Origin: Symsagittifera roscoffensis
Taxonomy: Eukaryota; Xenacoelomorpha; Acoela; Convolutidae
Direction of reading: 5' to 3'
Assembly (NCBI RefSeq): GCF_963678635.1
Contig: NC_087068.1
Span: 6,167,907 to 6,231,906, forward strand
DNA: 64,000 bases
Below the pieces are notes generated by a model. The model was given only the letters and a program-made list of their open reading frames with translations, ran no database searches and had not been told where the DNA came from. Both the position numbers and the translations under genes were made by a program. Each line of letters opens with the position of its first letter. Position 1 is the first letter of the stretch. Shown here piece by piece: positions 46,064 to 57,939 of this stretch.

Positions 46064-46655
46064 TTAAGAAATGGCTTCTTGGTCGAATATTTTTTTTTTT
46101 GGGGCAATTTTCAAGTGTGGTCGAATTATTTATTGGGATTTTGACAAGTGGGTTGGGTTTTGTGAAAAGTTGTTGGGGGCGAATTTTATGGTGTTTGAGA
46201 GGTTTTCTTCTACTTTATTTTTATTTGTCAGGTGATCTGGGGTATTTTTGAGATTTTTGTACTTTAGGCTAAATGAAAATGATCGTATTTATACTTTAGG
46301 ATGATTTAACATTTTTGTTTGGGGGTTTTTTAAGGTCTGAAGTGGGAAAATATTGTTGATCTTTGCGTTATTAGATAAGGGAGGGTTATGATATTATGGT
46401 GGTATTTATTTTAGTTGTCAAGTTTGAGTGGTTTGCTTATTTTTGACCTGGAGGTTGTAAAGTTATAGTTATAGATATGCCTGGAGTTTAATATCTTTCG
46501 TCTAATTGGTTTGTGTTAGAGTTATAGAAGGTGACGGATTGAATGAATCCTATTGGCTAATTTTGAACTAGAATCGCTGCGTGTTTGCAGCATGTTATTT
46601 TGAAAAATGAAAGTTCAAAATGTTTCAGAGGTTTAAATAGTATTAAATTTCAAAA
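46064..46655 (-). other. Noncoding spacer between integrase and accessory cassette, copy B
   Basis: No ORF; conserved with 7034-7620. It is the natural place for a splice acceptor or internal promoter serving the cassette. Confidence 0.45.
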
Positions 46656-48286
46656 TTAAAGCTGTTTTTGAAATTCAACTTTCTTTAATATTTTAGATTG
46701 TGGGATGAATGTTTTGTAGTTTTTACGTGGTTGATTTCTAAGTCGTGATGACTCTCTATGTTCTGATTTCTCGACTTGTTCTTGGGGTATAATTTTTTCT
46801 ACCATTCTTCTATTTTTTCTTTCTTTTTGAGGTAAATTTTGATCTAGCTTTTTTGTATTGTTTTTAGTTGTAGTTGATTTTTTATTTTGTTTTTCAAGGT
46901 GAATGTCATTTTGTTCATTTATTTCATTTCCCGTATGTGGGTGATTTTGAATAACTTTTAAACCTGTGAAAGAATATAATTGAGTTAGTTCGCGTAGTGC
47001 GTATTCTTTTGGATAGTAAGGCAATAGATTGTTTCTGTGCTGAACAATTTCTTTTTGGTCTGAATCGGTGATTTTATATGTTACGTCAGTGGGTTTGGCA
47101 GTTATTTGGTATGGTCCTTTGCGAAGGGGTTGTAATTTTTTAGAAATTCCTTTTTGTGTATTAAAATTAGGTATTAAGACAAATATTCCAATTTTTAAAT
47201 CGGAGGTTGGTGTAAAGCGTGAATATATTTGTTCGTTAATGTTTTGCCTTTGTAACAATTTTTTTGTTTTCTTTTGGTAAATTTCGTTGTGTGTTTTATC
47301 TCTATTTAAAATCCATTCGGTGTGTACCGGAGACTAATTTAAGGATTTGTGGGTGATGAAAATGATCTTCATCGTGCGTGTGTAAAGGTAGGTTATAACA
47401 AATTGAGTCTTTATTCGGTTGGCAATGACCTTGTGCATTTTTATGAGAGTTTGCTGTAATAATAATTGGTTTACGTGGGTTTTGATTAAAAACCATTTCA
47501 TATGGTGACATTCCTAGAGTTGTCGTAATTTGTGAATTATTTGCTAAGGGAAACAGTTTTACATCTGCTGACCATTCGGTGTATCTTGTATCATTTCCAT
47601 TTATGATACATCGAAGATATTCTTGTAGTGAACGGTTCATACCTTCGACTAAACCGTTTGTCCAAGGTGCATGAGATGTACGCGGTTTGTGTTTGATGTT
47701 ATATAAGTGACATAGTCTGATGATTTCATTATTTATGAATTCTGTTCCGTTGTCTGTAACTAAGATTTCGGGTAATCCGAATTTAGCTATCCAGTGTTCA
47801 TAAAGTGTTGTGTAAGCATAATAAGCGTTACAATAGGGTACTGGGTTGAGTGCTACATAATGTGTAAATGCACCAACAATTACCATAATGTAGGAATTTC
47901 CTTCAGAGAATGGTGAAATTGGTCCTTTTGTATCGAATGAAATACGATGGTTAAAATATAAACTTTGTCCTTTAAAATCTTGTTTTTGTGCTATTTGTTT
48001 TTGATTTGGGTAAGGTTTGTTTAATTGACATACTATACAATCATTGCATCATACTTTTATCCAAATTGGTGCATTTGGGAAATAAAAATTTTGTGTAAAG
48101 TTTGAGTATGTTTTCTCTGATCCTGAGTGTCCTTTAGTATTTTGTGTATGTGAGATGTTAAAAGCTATTAATATCATACTTAAAGGAAGACAGGGAACTT
48201 TAGAATCATTTAATTGATATTGTAAAAGATCTGTATTTTCATTAATTGCTGTGTTATTAAATTTTCGGAAATATCGGAGGAGTGTT
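46656..48286 (-). pseudogene. pol: Integrase domain of Pol, copy B
   Basis: The zinc-finger region (48170-48000) carries a TGA just before CNDC. The DDE core continues in the 47886-47302 ORF with VTDNGTEF and LVEGMNRSL. The GPY/F module and Lys-rich tail are in 47258-46656. A frame change separates core and GPY/F module here too. VIVDAFTHY of copy A reads VIVGAFTHY here. The first core Asp lies upstream of the 47886 ORF, in the disrupted part. Confidence 0.83.
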
Positions 48287-49450
48287 TTATTTCCTAAAAT
48301 CTGCCTTTACGGGCTTAGTTTTGTATTTGTACCATGATTTTAGTTGTCTAATTTTTGGGTCAAGATTTTGATATTGTTTCGGGTCAAGATTTTGATATTG
48401 TTTCAAGATTTCAATAGTAATTTTATCTGTTGGAGGGAGAAAAATATTTTCTATTTCTAATTTAGATAGGGGAATTGTGTCAAGTGGGTCATGGAGGTCA
48501 AAGACTTGATTTATTGTGTATTTTGAATCATTTGTTTGTGGTCCTGATAAATTTATTTTATCAGTTAAATTTTCTTTTTCAATTAACGGAAAAAGGTCTT
48601 TTTTATGCGAGTGGTGTTTTATTCGTTTTTGTTGGGTGTTATTTTTTATCCATTGTGAGTATGGAATTGGTTTGAAAGTTGATGTTCCTAGTAGATCAAC
48701 TTCGTAGTGATTATTTTGGCAATCTAAGTAAAGTGGGAAATGTTGTAGGTTATTTATTTGTGATTGTTCAATGTCAGTTTTTACTGCATATTTGCATTCT
48801 AGTCGGGGTGATGTTTCGTCTTTTGCAAGGTAAAAATTTATGTTTTTGGTTATTTCAACTGTAGTTTTTCGTGTAATTAATTCAGGTGGTGTATTTCGAC
48901 TTAATGTATCTGGTAATGCAAGACTCTTTCCTGCTGTCCAAACTATATGTAAGTTTGGAAATTTCATTAGAATTAATTGAAATCTATAAACTCGGTGATT
49001 TGGATTTGACTTCTGTGTAAAGAGAAAAATGATTGGTTTATGATCTGTGAATAGAACTGTTGGATGTTTTGATCCAAGTATCAGAAATTCATATTCTGTA
49101 AGCGTATAAATTATAGCTGTACATTCTCTCATTAGAGTTGAGAGTCGTAGCTCTACTTGAGTGAATAATTGAGAATTTTCTGATATAAGGTTCATTTTAT
49201 TTGTACCATTGTGTGATTGTAGTAATGCTGCGCCGATGCCAAAATTTGAAGCATCGCACATTGCATAGAATGGTTGATTTGGATCTGGAATTGTGATTGA
49301 AATTTGTTCAGTAAAAAGTTTTTTAATTTCTTCAAATCGTGTTTGATGTTCAGTGGTCCATTCAAAATTATTTTGTTGTCTGAGGATATTATAGAATGGT
49401 CTTAAATATAATTGCATTTTATAAACGTACTTGCTTAAGAAATTTAACAT
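48287..49450 (-). pseudogene. pol: RT connection, RNase H and linker of Pol, copy B
   Basis: A 387-codon open stretch: LSKYVYKMQLYLRPFYNIL connection, RNase H with MCDASNFGIG (catalytic Asp retained), MRECTAI and FTDHKPI, and a long linker toward integrase. A 24-bp repeat near 48360 duplicates a DPKQYQNL block in the linker. This segment is better preserved than in copy A. Confidence 0.85.
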
Positions 49451-50933
49451 TCCAAGGAATTCTTGGATTTTCTTCTTGTTTGTTGGTGGTTGACGTTTTT
49501 GAATAGCATCAATGCGTGATTTTAATGGAGTGATTGTGTTTCTTTCTATATTATGTCCTAAAAAATTAACTCGTGTTAAAAAGAAGTGTGATTTATCGGG
49601 GGCGGCCTTCAGATTTTCGTTCTGAAGTATTTTATGATAGCGTTCTAAAACTGTTCTTCTTTTGTATGTGATTGCATTAAAACATCGTCTAAATAGGTGA
49701 TTGCGTTTTTCTTAAGTATTAGTGGTTTAAAAGTTTTGCTCATAAAAGCTGAAAATGCTGCTGGTCCTATGGATACTCCATAGAATAGGCGGTTGAATTC
49801 ATATTGTTGATTTCCAATAACAAATTGTGTTAAACGTCGTGATTGTTCATCTAGTGGCATTTGATTGTATGCACTATTCATATCTGCGGTTGTAAAGTAT
49901 TTTCCGTTTATTTTGTTAAAATAACTTGTATCGGTTCAATAGGCCAATTGCATTTTGATTCGTCTATTAGTGAATTGAGGTATCTAGCGTCTAAAACTAT
50001 TTTCAATGCTTCTCCTTTTGCTAGGATTATAACAGGGTTAATAAATATGTTACCTTTTGGTTGTTCTTCTTTGTTTACTGGTGAGATAATTTTGTATTGT
50101 TCTAAAATTACAAGTAATCTATTTACTTTGTCGTGTAAATGAATTGGTACTTTACTAGCTCTTTGTTTTTTGAAAACTGCGTGAGGTTTTAATGGGAGAT
50201 GTAGTGATAAACTGATTTTCCCAACATCAAATTTTGATGTTGCATAGACTGTTGAATATTTTAACAGCTGTTTTGCTAGTTTGTCAAATTCGGTTTGTGT
50301 AATTTGCGAGTGTTCAAAGTTAAACATCGTTAAAAACTGTTGTTGTTCTTTTGTGTAGTTTGTTATATTGAATGTAGGTTTGAAATATGGGGTTTTTGTG
50401 AAATAATCTGTATTTCTTTTTTCATTACTTATTATATTATTTATGGATAGTTCTTCGTTAAGAATTGTGGATTGACAAATATCTAATAATTGGAGTATAT
50501 TATTTACGCGGTATATTTTTTCATGTACGGGTGATATTGTAGCGTTTGTTTCGCAATATCCTAAAAGTCCTAAGGGTAATGTTACTTGATACGGTGTATT
50601 GTTATATACATGTAACGAAATGATGTCTGAATTCGTATTTTTCAAATATTTTATAGATGAAATCGTGATTTTGAAAAACTTATGGATAGGTTTAAACTCA
50701 AAGTCTGACATAAAGAATTGTTGTTTATTTTCACTTTTATCATATTGGTGAACTTGTTTTATTGAAAAGTTATATATATTTCCTGATAGTGGTTTCAGGT
50801 GTTTCCGTTGTTGGTTATAAATTGGATAAAATTTTGTAAAGAATGGTGGTTGTTTATTTAATCTTTGAAAAAATGTTAGGGCTGTATTTTTTGTTTTTGT
50901 GTACCTACCTTTGATTAGTATTTTACTATTCAA
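49451..50933 (-). pseudogene. pol: Reverse transcriptase region of Pol, copy B
   Basis: RT fingers and palm run from about 50200 to 49500 with YLDD at 49684-49695. A 1-nt loss in an A-run near 49908 and a deletion of about 7 nt near 49650 break the frame. The 50933-50200 part is the protease-RT linker. Confidence 0.86.
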
Positions 50934-50951
50934 GATGTCGATTGTTGGTAT

Positions 50952-51503
50952 TTATTTCGAGATAAATGGTATGCCAATGATATTGTGTTTAATATCAGTG
51001 ATATGAAATATTTGTTTAAATGGTTTGTTTAGAATTTTTTTTTGCTCCATTGTTCTTGTGGGGAGGAGGAATAACTGAACTTTTCCATAATTTACTATAG
51101 TTGATCCTTGTGCTGTTGCTAGTTTACTAGAGGTTGCAAGAGGCGTTAATTTTGGGTGTAATGTTTTGATTTCATTCCAAGTGGGAATGTTAATAATGTT
51201 TGATTCTGCTCCTGAATCAATTAAAAAATCAATTTCAAGATCTGGTGGTTGAAATTCTTTGTTTCTTGGACTTTCTAAGAGAAATGATATTGTCCAAATT
51301 TTTTCTTTGGGTTGTTCTTTTTGTATTTTTTGATAAATATGATTTGTATTTAAACATTTTATTTTGTCATTTTCATTGGGTTTGTTTACCGTGTTAATTT
51401 TGTTTATTTCTTGTGCAGTTTGTGTAGTATTGATGGGTTCAATGTAATAATTGTGAAGAAGTTCCAATTGATTTTCATATATGTGATGTAAAAGGTTGTT
51501 CAT
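50952..51503 (-). pseudogene. pol: Aspartic protease region of Pol, copy B
   Basis: LIDSGAESN (Asp-Ser-Gly at 51210-51218) and NIIGIPFI. In this copy the upstream Gag frame runs to about 51490, where a 2-nt loss separates it from protease. Comparison of the two copies indicates that Gag and Pol were one continuous frame, as in the nematode Cer1 element. Confidence 0.8.
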
Positions 51504-54500
51504 ATATAATAGGTTCGTAGTCGTTTTCGACTGCTATCATATTTATGGAGATGGTGTTTTCTGTATCACTTTCTGTGTCTGATGATTCACAGTTTATTTG
51601 ATTTAGTTGTAGTTCGTTATTTCCTGTATAATCAATACCTGGGGGGTCTGATGTTGTTTCTTCATTTGACTGTACTTGATTAATATGCCTTTGATGTTTT
51701 GGTGTACTACTTCTGTATCGATGTTTAGAATTACTATAATGGTTATTATTCCTATGTGGTGATTGGGAATAGTTTCTATATTGATTATTATAACTTGAAT
51801 TTTGGTTTTGTGAATTATTCCGTGATTTGGTTCAATAATTGTTGTTTGGTCTGTGATAGTTTGATCTGTTATATGGGTTATTTCTTGATCGATTGTTCGG
51901 GGAGTTCTGATTTCGATTGTTCGAATAACTTCTATTTCGATTATGTGAATAGTTTCTACTTCTTTTATATGATGGGTTTCGTGATTGATTATTTGAATAG
52001 TGTTTATTTCTTGGGTTTGATTGGGAATTGGATCTAGAAGCAAATTGTATTGTATTTGAATTTGATCTCGAATAGTTATTTCGACTATTTGATCGATAAT
52101 AATGATTTTGTGAAGAATTCTGTGTATTTCTTCGTTCTGGTGATCTTCCTCTATATTTGAGTTATACGGTGATTGATTCCTTGTGTAATTAGTGTTGTTC
52201 GGAAGTGGTTTTCCTGAACTGTTGTTGCTGTATACATTTTTGTTTGGTAGATTTTGATTTTTCTTCATATATTGATAGAATGATTTATTTGGTTCTTTAT
52301 ACTTTTGAGGTTTGTTTTGGTTATCTTGTTGCTTTTGTCTAAATTCGGAAATACTATGTCCGTATCGTCGGCAATAATTACACCATTTTTTGAAAGATGT
52401 TTTGCCTTTAAAATTTGGGTGTTTTTCATAAATATTTAGTATTTCAGTTATTTTTTCAACTAGGTCTGTATCTGATTCCTGTATGTTATTGATATGTGTA
52501 GTGTTTGTTTCAATTCGATTAACATATTGTAGTTTTAGATTTTCTGTTTCTTCAAGTTTCATTGTGATTTTTGCTTGCTCTAGTTTATCTACTAATTTTC
52601 GAAAATCTAAATCGGGCTCTCGAATTGAAGAAGGATAAGATGCTCTCTTTTTTATTGCTATTTTCCTTAATTGAGGTGTTAAGGTCATCATTAAAATTTC
52701 TGTCATTTTTGTGTTTTTATGGTCATGTGTATTTAATGAATATGCTTTTCGAACTAGTGTTTCGATACGTACTGCTAATTGTTTGATGGTTTCTTTTGGT
52801 AATCTGCGAATTTCATTACATAAAATTCTTTGGTGTTGTTTATTTCTTTCTGAGTCAAACATTTTTGAAAATTCTTGTGTAAATCTTTTCCAGTCTGATT
52901 TTATTTCTATAGGTAATACAGAAAACCATTTTTGAGCTGCGCCATCTAAGGTTGTTTGTATCAACGCTGTGCGTCGATGTATCCGATTTTGATGTAGTGG
53001 TGTATTAATTGGTTCAGGTCCTATATTTAAAATTAAATTTGCTGTTACTGCATTTAAATAATCTTCTACGGAATATTCACGGTCTGTTCCTGTGAATACC
53101 ACTAGTGGTTTATTTGATGTTATTGATGATCCACCCATAAGGTATGGATTCATTGTCATTTGTAGTGATTCTGCGGCATTTGGCATTTGTGAAAAATTTG
53201 AAAGCTGATTTTTTGTTATTTCGTGTTGTTGAAGGTAATATGGGAGTGGTATTTCATTTTGCATTTGAGTTGGTTGATATGAGTGCATAATCATTGGATT
53301 TTGTGGTTGAATTGGTTGAAAAGATTGTGTATTAGTTGGATTTTGCATTTGTATTGGTTGTTGATTTCGTGTATCTGCTGGATTTGGAGAAAAAATTCTA
53401 TTATATGTATAAGGTCGTCGCGCTCCTTGTTTGCGATATTCTTGGGTATATGGTGCAAAAATTTCTGGTTGTAAATAATCATCATCAGATGATAAGTAAT
53501 CCGTTTAATGAGGTGCTTGCTTTTTATTTTTATTTTGTTGAAAGAATGGATAATTTTCACTATGGTCCTGTGGAGGATGTGAATTAGTCCGAAAATTTAC
53601 TGAGTTGGTTGTTGTCATTGGGTTATCCCAATAGTGAGAACTTACATGATTATTTTTAGTTTTTCGTGGGGGATAGTTTGTTTTTGATGAATGTGCATAA
53701 TTATAATTGTTTTCTGCAAAAGTGTTTCTTGTGAACGTTCTTCGTGGTTTTGATGGTACTGTCATAGGTCTATATGTTTGATAATCCATTTGTGAAAATT
53801 TTGGAGCAAACAAAGGTTTAACGGTTGATTGTAAGGTTACTTGTGCCAATGAAGTATTTGTATTTTTTGGTGTTGTTAAATTTGGATGTATTGGTGAAAT
53901 ATTTTGTTGTGTAGTTGTTGTTGTTTGGACAATTTCTTCATTTATGAAGTGTGATGGTGTTTGGATATCTTGTTGTGTAAGATTTCTAGTTCCATTAAGG
54001 TTTTCATTGTGTATGACGGTCGAATTTAAACTGTTATTTGGCGTATCGGGTAAAAATGTATTGTAGTTTAATGGTGTTGCATCAATGGTTAGTGGTACTA
54101 CTTTCACATAATCTCTTTGGTAAGATATTGTTAAGATGTTGTTAACTCTTTTGTAACTTATTGCTTGACTTGAGATTGATCGTGGGATATTTATAAATGC
54201 ATGATGAGACCATTCAGGGTCCCAAACGTAGTCTGACTGTTCTGTAATGGCAGTATCATTATTTGGATTTTGAGGTCTGAAATTTTTTCTTGCTTGTGAA
54301 TTAAGTCTATATTATGTGTGAAACGATCTATTATAAACCACGCCAATATTTTTTGTAAGTCATGTTTTGTGTGTTGTAAAACCTCGACCTTAGTGAAATT
54401 TTCTTTGATTATATGTAGAAAATGTGAAAATAATGTGATTTTATGTCGTACTTTTGTATGTTTGGATGTTTCGGTTGGTGAGGTACTTTGAAATTCTGTT

Positions 54501-54934
54501 TTTTCTAATAAAGAAATATAGGTATATATTATTGCAAAAACTTCGTTAGTGAATATGGAGTTTGCTCTTTGTGAATTATGATATTGTATGCTTTTAATAT
54601 ATTCTAAGAATACTTTTGAAAATTCTAATTCAAGATCGTCTGTTTGAATTACATTTTTTCGATGATTCGGATTTGGTGTGCTGAATTCTATGGTATAGAT
54701 TCCATATTGTTGTGTCAAATTACATATATCTTTCAGATAATGTTCAATAATTTGTCTATTGATTTTTACATCTGGGAATTCTGCTTTGCATGGGCTGATT
54801 CCGGGTTCAAACAAATTTAAAAGTAAATTCTTGCAAAAATCATGTTGCCCTCTATTATCGGGTGCATCTATGAGGAAGGGGTAAACCTCTTCGTCATCTG
54901 GACTATCGTCACTTTGAGTGTGGCTGTGGCTCAT
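51504..54934 (-). pseudogene. gag: Gag region, copy B, broken
   Basis: The start MSHSHTQSDD at 54934 gives an intact N-terminal 220 codons (past the stop present in copy A) before a frameshift near 54290. The Thr/Pro-rich middle is in 54107-53505. The capsid domain (AQKWFSV, RFTQEFSKMF, Leu/Arg-rich helices) and zinc-knuckle region are in the 53348-51603 ORF. The last knuckle ligand is Phe rather than Cys (SISEFRQ), so RNA binding by the knuckle would be lost. After about 52155 a frameshift converts the Arg/Ser/Asn tail into an Ile/Thr-rich reading, which is spurious. Confidence 0.86.
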
Positions 54935-54993
54935 TTTTTCGTTTAATGACTGTTAATAAATAACTATCGATGTGTCTAATTGGTTGATTCCAA

Positions 54994-55376
54994 TTATACA
55001 AGTGTACTGGTTTGTGTTTATATTGCTTTTTTATTCTTCTTTTTCCTCTTTTTTGATGAATTTGAAGTTGTTTCTGAGTCGGAAAAATATAATTGATCGC
55101 AAATGGGAATTTTTTATCAATCGATTCTTTTAATTTATAGAGTTCATCTAAATTGCTGGCTTCTGATTCAGAAAATGCGTTTCTATTTTTTGAAAATCTT
55201 TTTCGTGTGATTTGTCTTTGTTTGTTTCTTATTTTTCTTTTTATTGTTAGTCATTTTGTTCTAATATATCCAACTGTTTGTGTATGAGGTGTGATTACAA
55301 GATCGTATTTTTGGAAATCTATTTCACAGTTGTGTAAAACGATTGTTTGTTTATTTCCTAGATTTTTGAATGACAT
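54994..55376 (-). pseudogene. Small basic ORF upstream of gag (copy B), broken
   Basis: Starts MSFKNLG as in copy A (15914-16294), but stops at TGA after residue 41 and has small indels near 55110. Confidence 0.5.
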
Positions 55377-55892
55377 AAGGTTTAGGATGAGGGATGCAAA
55401 AAGTTGTTAGGTGCTTTCTATTTTCTTAGACTGTTAGTCCTTACGATTTTTTGGTTAGCTTAACCTGGGTCTATTTGTTCAGGGTTGGAGAGAAAAGTAT
55501 ATCAATTCCGAAGAATGATTTTTTACTTTCTCGTGGCTAGTATAAGCTAAGGTGTTAACTTACTTAATCTTACTTAGGGGTAGTGATTGTGTTCAAGGGT
55601 TGGAGAATAGTAAATCGATCCACAAGGTTCAGGTATAATTAGAACGCAAGTAGTTCGTTAGATACTATTTTAAACTTACTAAGTCTAAGATTTATCCTGG
55701 GTCTGGTAAGAGGAGGGTTCAAGTGAAGGATGAATAACCGAAGTTCTTCACTGTTTATCCTAATTTGAATGGTTAGTTTTGTTGAAAAATTTCTATTAGT
55801 CTTGGGTTTTTTGGAAGGGTTGGATAGTGAATCGACGTTTGAGGTCGTTAGACACTTGCTAAGTGGGTGGGGGAGAACAAAATTGTTCTTTT

Positions 55893-55919
55893 TGATCCAA
55901 GGATAGGCCTTGATGATCA
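55893..55919 (-). promoter_or_regulatory. Leader stem-loop 1 (copy B)
   Basis: TGATC CAAGG / ATAGG / CCTTG AT GATCA, identical to copy A. Confidence 0.6.
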
Positions 55920-55953
55920 GGTTTTTGAATTTAGTGAAGTAGGAAATTAATTA

Positions 55954-55980
55954 AGATCCAAGGATAAGCCTTGATGATCT
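55954..55980 (-). promoter_or_regulatory. Leader stem-loop 2 (copy B)
   Basis: AGATC CAAGG / ATAAG / CCTTG AT GATCT, identical to copy A. Confidence 0.6.
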
Positions 55981-56304
55981 GATTTTAAAATTAAATGAAT
56001 TTAAGTTTAAAATGGTTTAATTTTATTTAAGAAAAAGATTTAGTTTTTTAATGATATTAGTGAGCTTATGATTGCTGTTATGTTTAGGTGATGAAGCTGG
56101 GACAACAGATGATTTTATGATTACTAACAATTTATTGTCATGCTACTAATTTTTGTTTTGGTTTTCAATAAATATTTTTCAAACATGTTTTATATAAGAC
56201 TGCAGAATTTAAGAAAACGATCTGGGATCTTTTTATCAATCGTTATTGTATATTAATAATTTTGTTTAGCGCTTGAAATGATTATGAAGATTGACTTCAA
56301 AATT

Positions 56305-56538
56305 TTATGTTTGCAAATGAAAATCTAAATTCATTGCTAATAAGATTCTAAATATAAAAGTTTGTGTTGGCTTTTGCCGTACAATCATATAACTATATGG
56401 TAAGTTTCTACTTTGTCGTATGTCGTCTTTTGTTCGAGGTCTTCTTACGATTCCGGGTAGTTCTGTTATCGTTCGGAATATCGGCTCTGATCTATTGAGT
56501 CGTAGAGACATTTCGATTAAATTATTATCGTATAACAT
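56305..56538 (-). CDS. Short leader ORF (copy B), uncertain
   Basis: 77 codons; counterpart of 17221-17427. Weak candidate for the same reasons. Confidence 0.2.
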   Translation of the reverse strand: MLYDNNLIEMSLRLNRSEPIFRTITELPGIVRRPRTKDDIRQSRNLPYSYMIVRQKPTQTFIFRILLAMNLDFHLQT

Positions 56539-56611
56539 TTTTTTTTAAATGTTTTGTCTAAATTCTAATCTATTTTTGGTTAAATCTAAGCTATTAAGGT
56601 CTTATTCGAGA

Positions 56612-56626
56612 CTTATGGTCGCACCA
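56612..56626 (-). promoter_or_regulatory. Putative tRNA primer-binding site (copy B)
   Basis: TGGTGCGACCATAAG on the minus strand, 2 nt from the 5' LTR. Confidence 0.55.
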
Positions 56627-56628
56627 GA

Positions 56629-57014
56629 TGAGTTAGGACCGATGTGGTTAACTCATAGAGTAATTTCGGATAGGGTACACCGTCGGCCGGATAGATTCGT
56701 GCAACTTCTTAGTCTAATACCGATCCTAATATTACTCTTATACTTTCTAGTCTCAGGGTGTTTAACTAGTCTCTGCTAGGCTCAAAAGATCTAGAGTATA
56801 CTGGTTTATTGCGGCTGCTGAAGTTCTCTTGGAGAGACAACTAATTTCTAAGTTAAATTCAAATCTCTCTGGTGCTGAAATTACAAGTAATTTCAGCACT
56901 TACAACTAAGTGGGTTGTTAATTAGATGGATCACGATTGGTTAATATTAAATACTTTACAGTGGTAAAATATCTAATTTTTCCAATCATAAAATATAGTT
57001 TAGATCAGGTTCCA
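56629..57014 (-). repeat. 5' LTR of copy B (386 bp)
   Basis: Matches 38098-38507 except for a 24-bp deletion after CACCGTC and about 13 substitutions. The inverted repeat is at 56872-56899 with loop ACAAGT. Confidence 0.95.
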
Positions 57015-57018
57015 CTTG
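57015..57018. repeat. Target-site duplication CTTG (right)
   Basis: Partner of 38094-38097. Confidence 0.85.
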
Positions 57019-57930
57019 CAAAGAATCCCCCTTTTTGCAATAGGGGGGAAATAGTTGACACGATCCAAATCTTCTAAGGCTTGGAAATCAGATACTTCCG
57101 CCCTCTGCCACTGTTATATATAGAAGGCTCAAGTCTGACAAAGTTTTCTTGAGGACCCTTTTTATGATTCATGAATGAGAACCATCTGAACTATCCATGA
57201 TATAGCCACCTATTATCCAACTAATTGCCAATGATTCAAATAGGCTGCGAGTTGTATGAAAATAGCACACAGTGAATCAGGAGTCATTGAGGATTCCGTC
57301 GTGAAGCCAATAATATGCCTACTATCTTTACATCAAAAGATTTGGCTGTGATTTCCGCAATAATTGTTAAGCGGATTTGACCATCATTTCGGAATATTTA
57401 AAAGGTTGTCACCAGATTCCAAAGTCCCAAAAACACCATACAATTTTTGAAAACGGGCTTCGATAACAATACATTTCCGATGTAAAACCAGCTAACCTTC
57501 CAAAATTTAGCAAAAGTTATGTTCTAGAGGTCAACCGGCAGCAGACAGTGTCGAAGATAAGCACCATGAGATGGACAGATGGTGGACAGCTAAAAACTTA
57601 AGGAACTTGCATGAACTAATTTAGCGCTATATGACGCACCTCCTCTTGCAATGAACGAAAAATGAAAAAGTTAAGTGCTCGAATGTTGAAATGAAATTTG
57701 GAGGTTTGATTTAACAGATTATTGTTAAAGACTATTGACTGAACACTGTAAGGCACAATAAGGTCAGAAATTAAAAAAAGCATCCTAAATATTGATGGAA
57801 AAAAATAAACGTTTGAGCTTTTGGCCTGTTCCCGATCAGCCATCTCTATGCAAAAACAGTTTTCAATTTACGAAATGAGTTTTTTTTTCATTTTTTTTCC
57901 ATTACTTCCTTGTTTTTCACTTATCATCTT
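57019..57930. other. Flank right of copy B
   Basis: No recognised gene. A minus-strand 75-codon ORF (57616-57843) is unconvincing. Confidence 0.4.
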
Positions 57931-57939
57931 CTCCGTTTT

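Larger units (their letters stand above)
55377..56628 (-). other. Long 5' leader of copy B
   Basis: It has the same three GGGTTGGA modules (about 55482, 55597 and 55817) and stem-loops (55893-55980) as copy A. Confidence 0.6.
38098..57014 (-). mobile_element. Giant env-bearing Ty3/gypsy retroelement, copy B, complete (18,917 bp)
   Basis: Two LTRs with TG...CA ends, a matched 4-bp duplication CTTG, and a primer site 2 nt from the 5' LTR define the ends exactly. The LTRs differ by about 13 substitutions in 386 aligned positions plus one 24-bp deletion in the right LTR, by my eye count, so the insertion is not brand new. All coding modules of copy A are present in the same order. The size is unusual: typical Ty3/gypsy elements are 5-8 kb and env-bearing ones up to about 10 kb (family knowledge). 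The excess lies in a long leader, a long Gag, four accessory ORFs and a 1.7-kb 3' region. Confidence 0.95.

Noticed and set aside
51756-52037. Tyr/Asn/Phe-rich plus-strand ORFs opposite gag (also 12689-13327)
   Set aside because: They are the reverse-strand shadow of the Arg/Asn/Ser-rich Gag tail.
51603-52150. Ile/Thr-rich C-terminal half of the 581-codon ORF in copy B
   Set aside because: It is a frameshifted reading of the Arg/Ser/Asn-rich Gag tail, not a separate domain.
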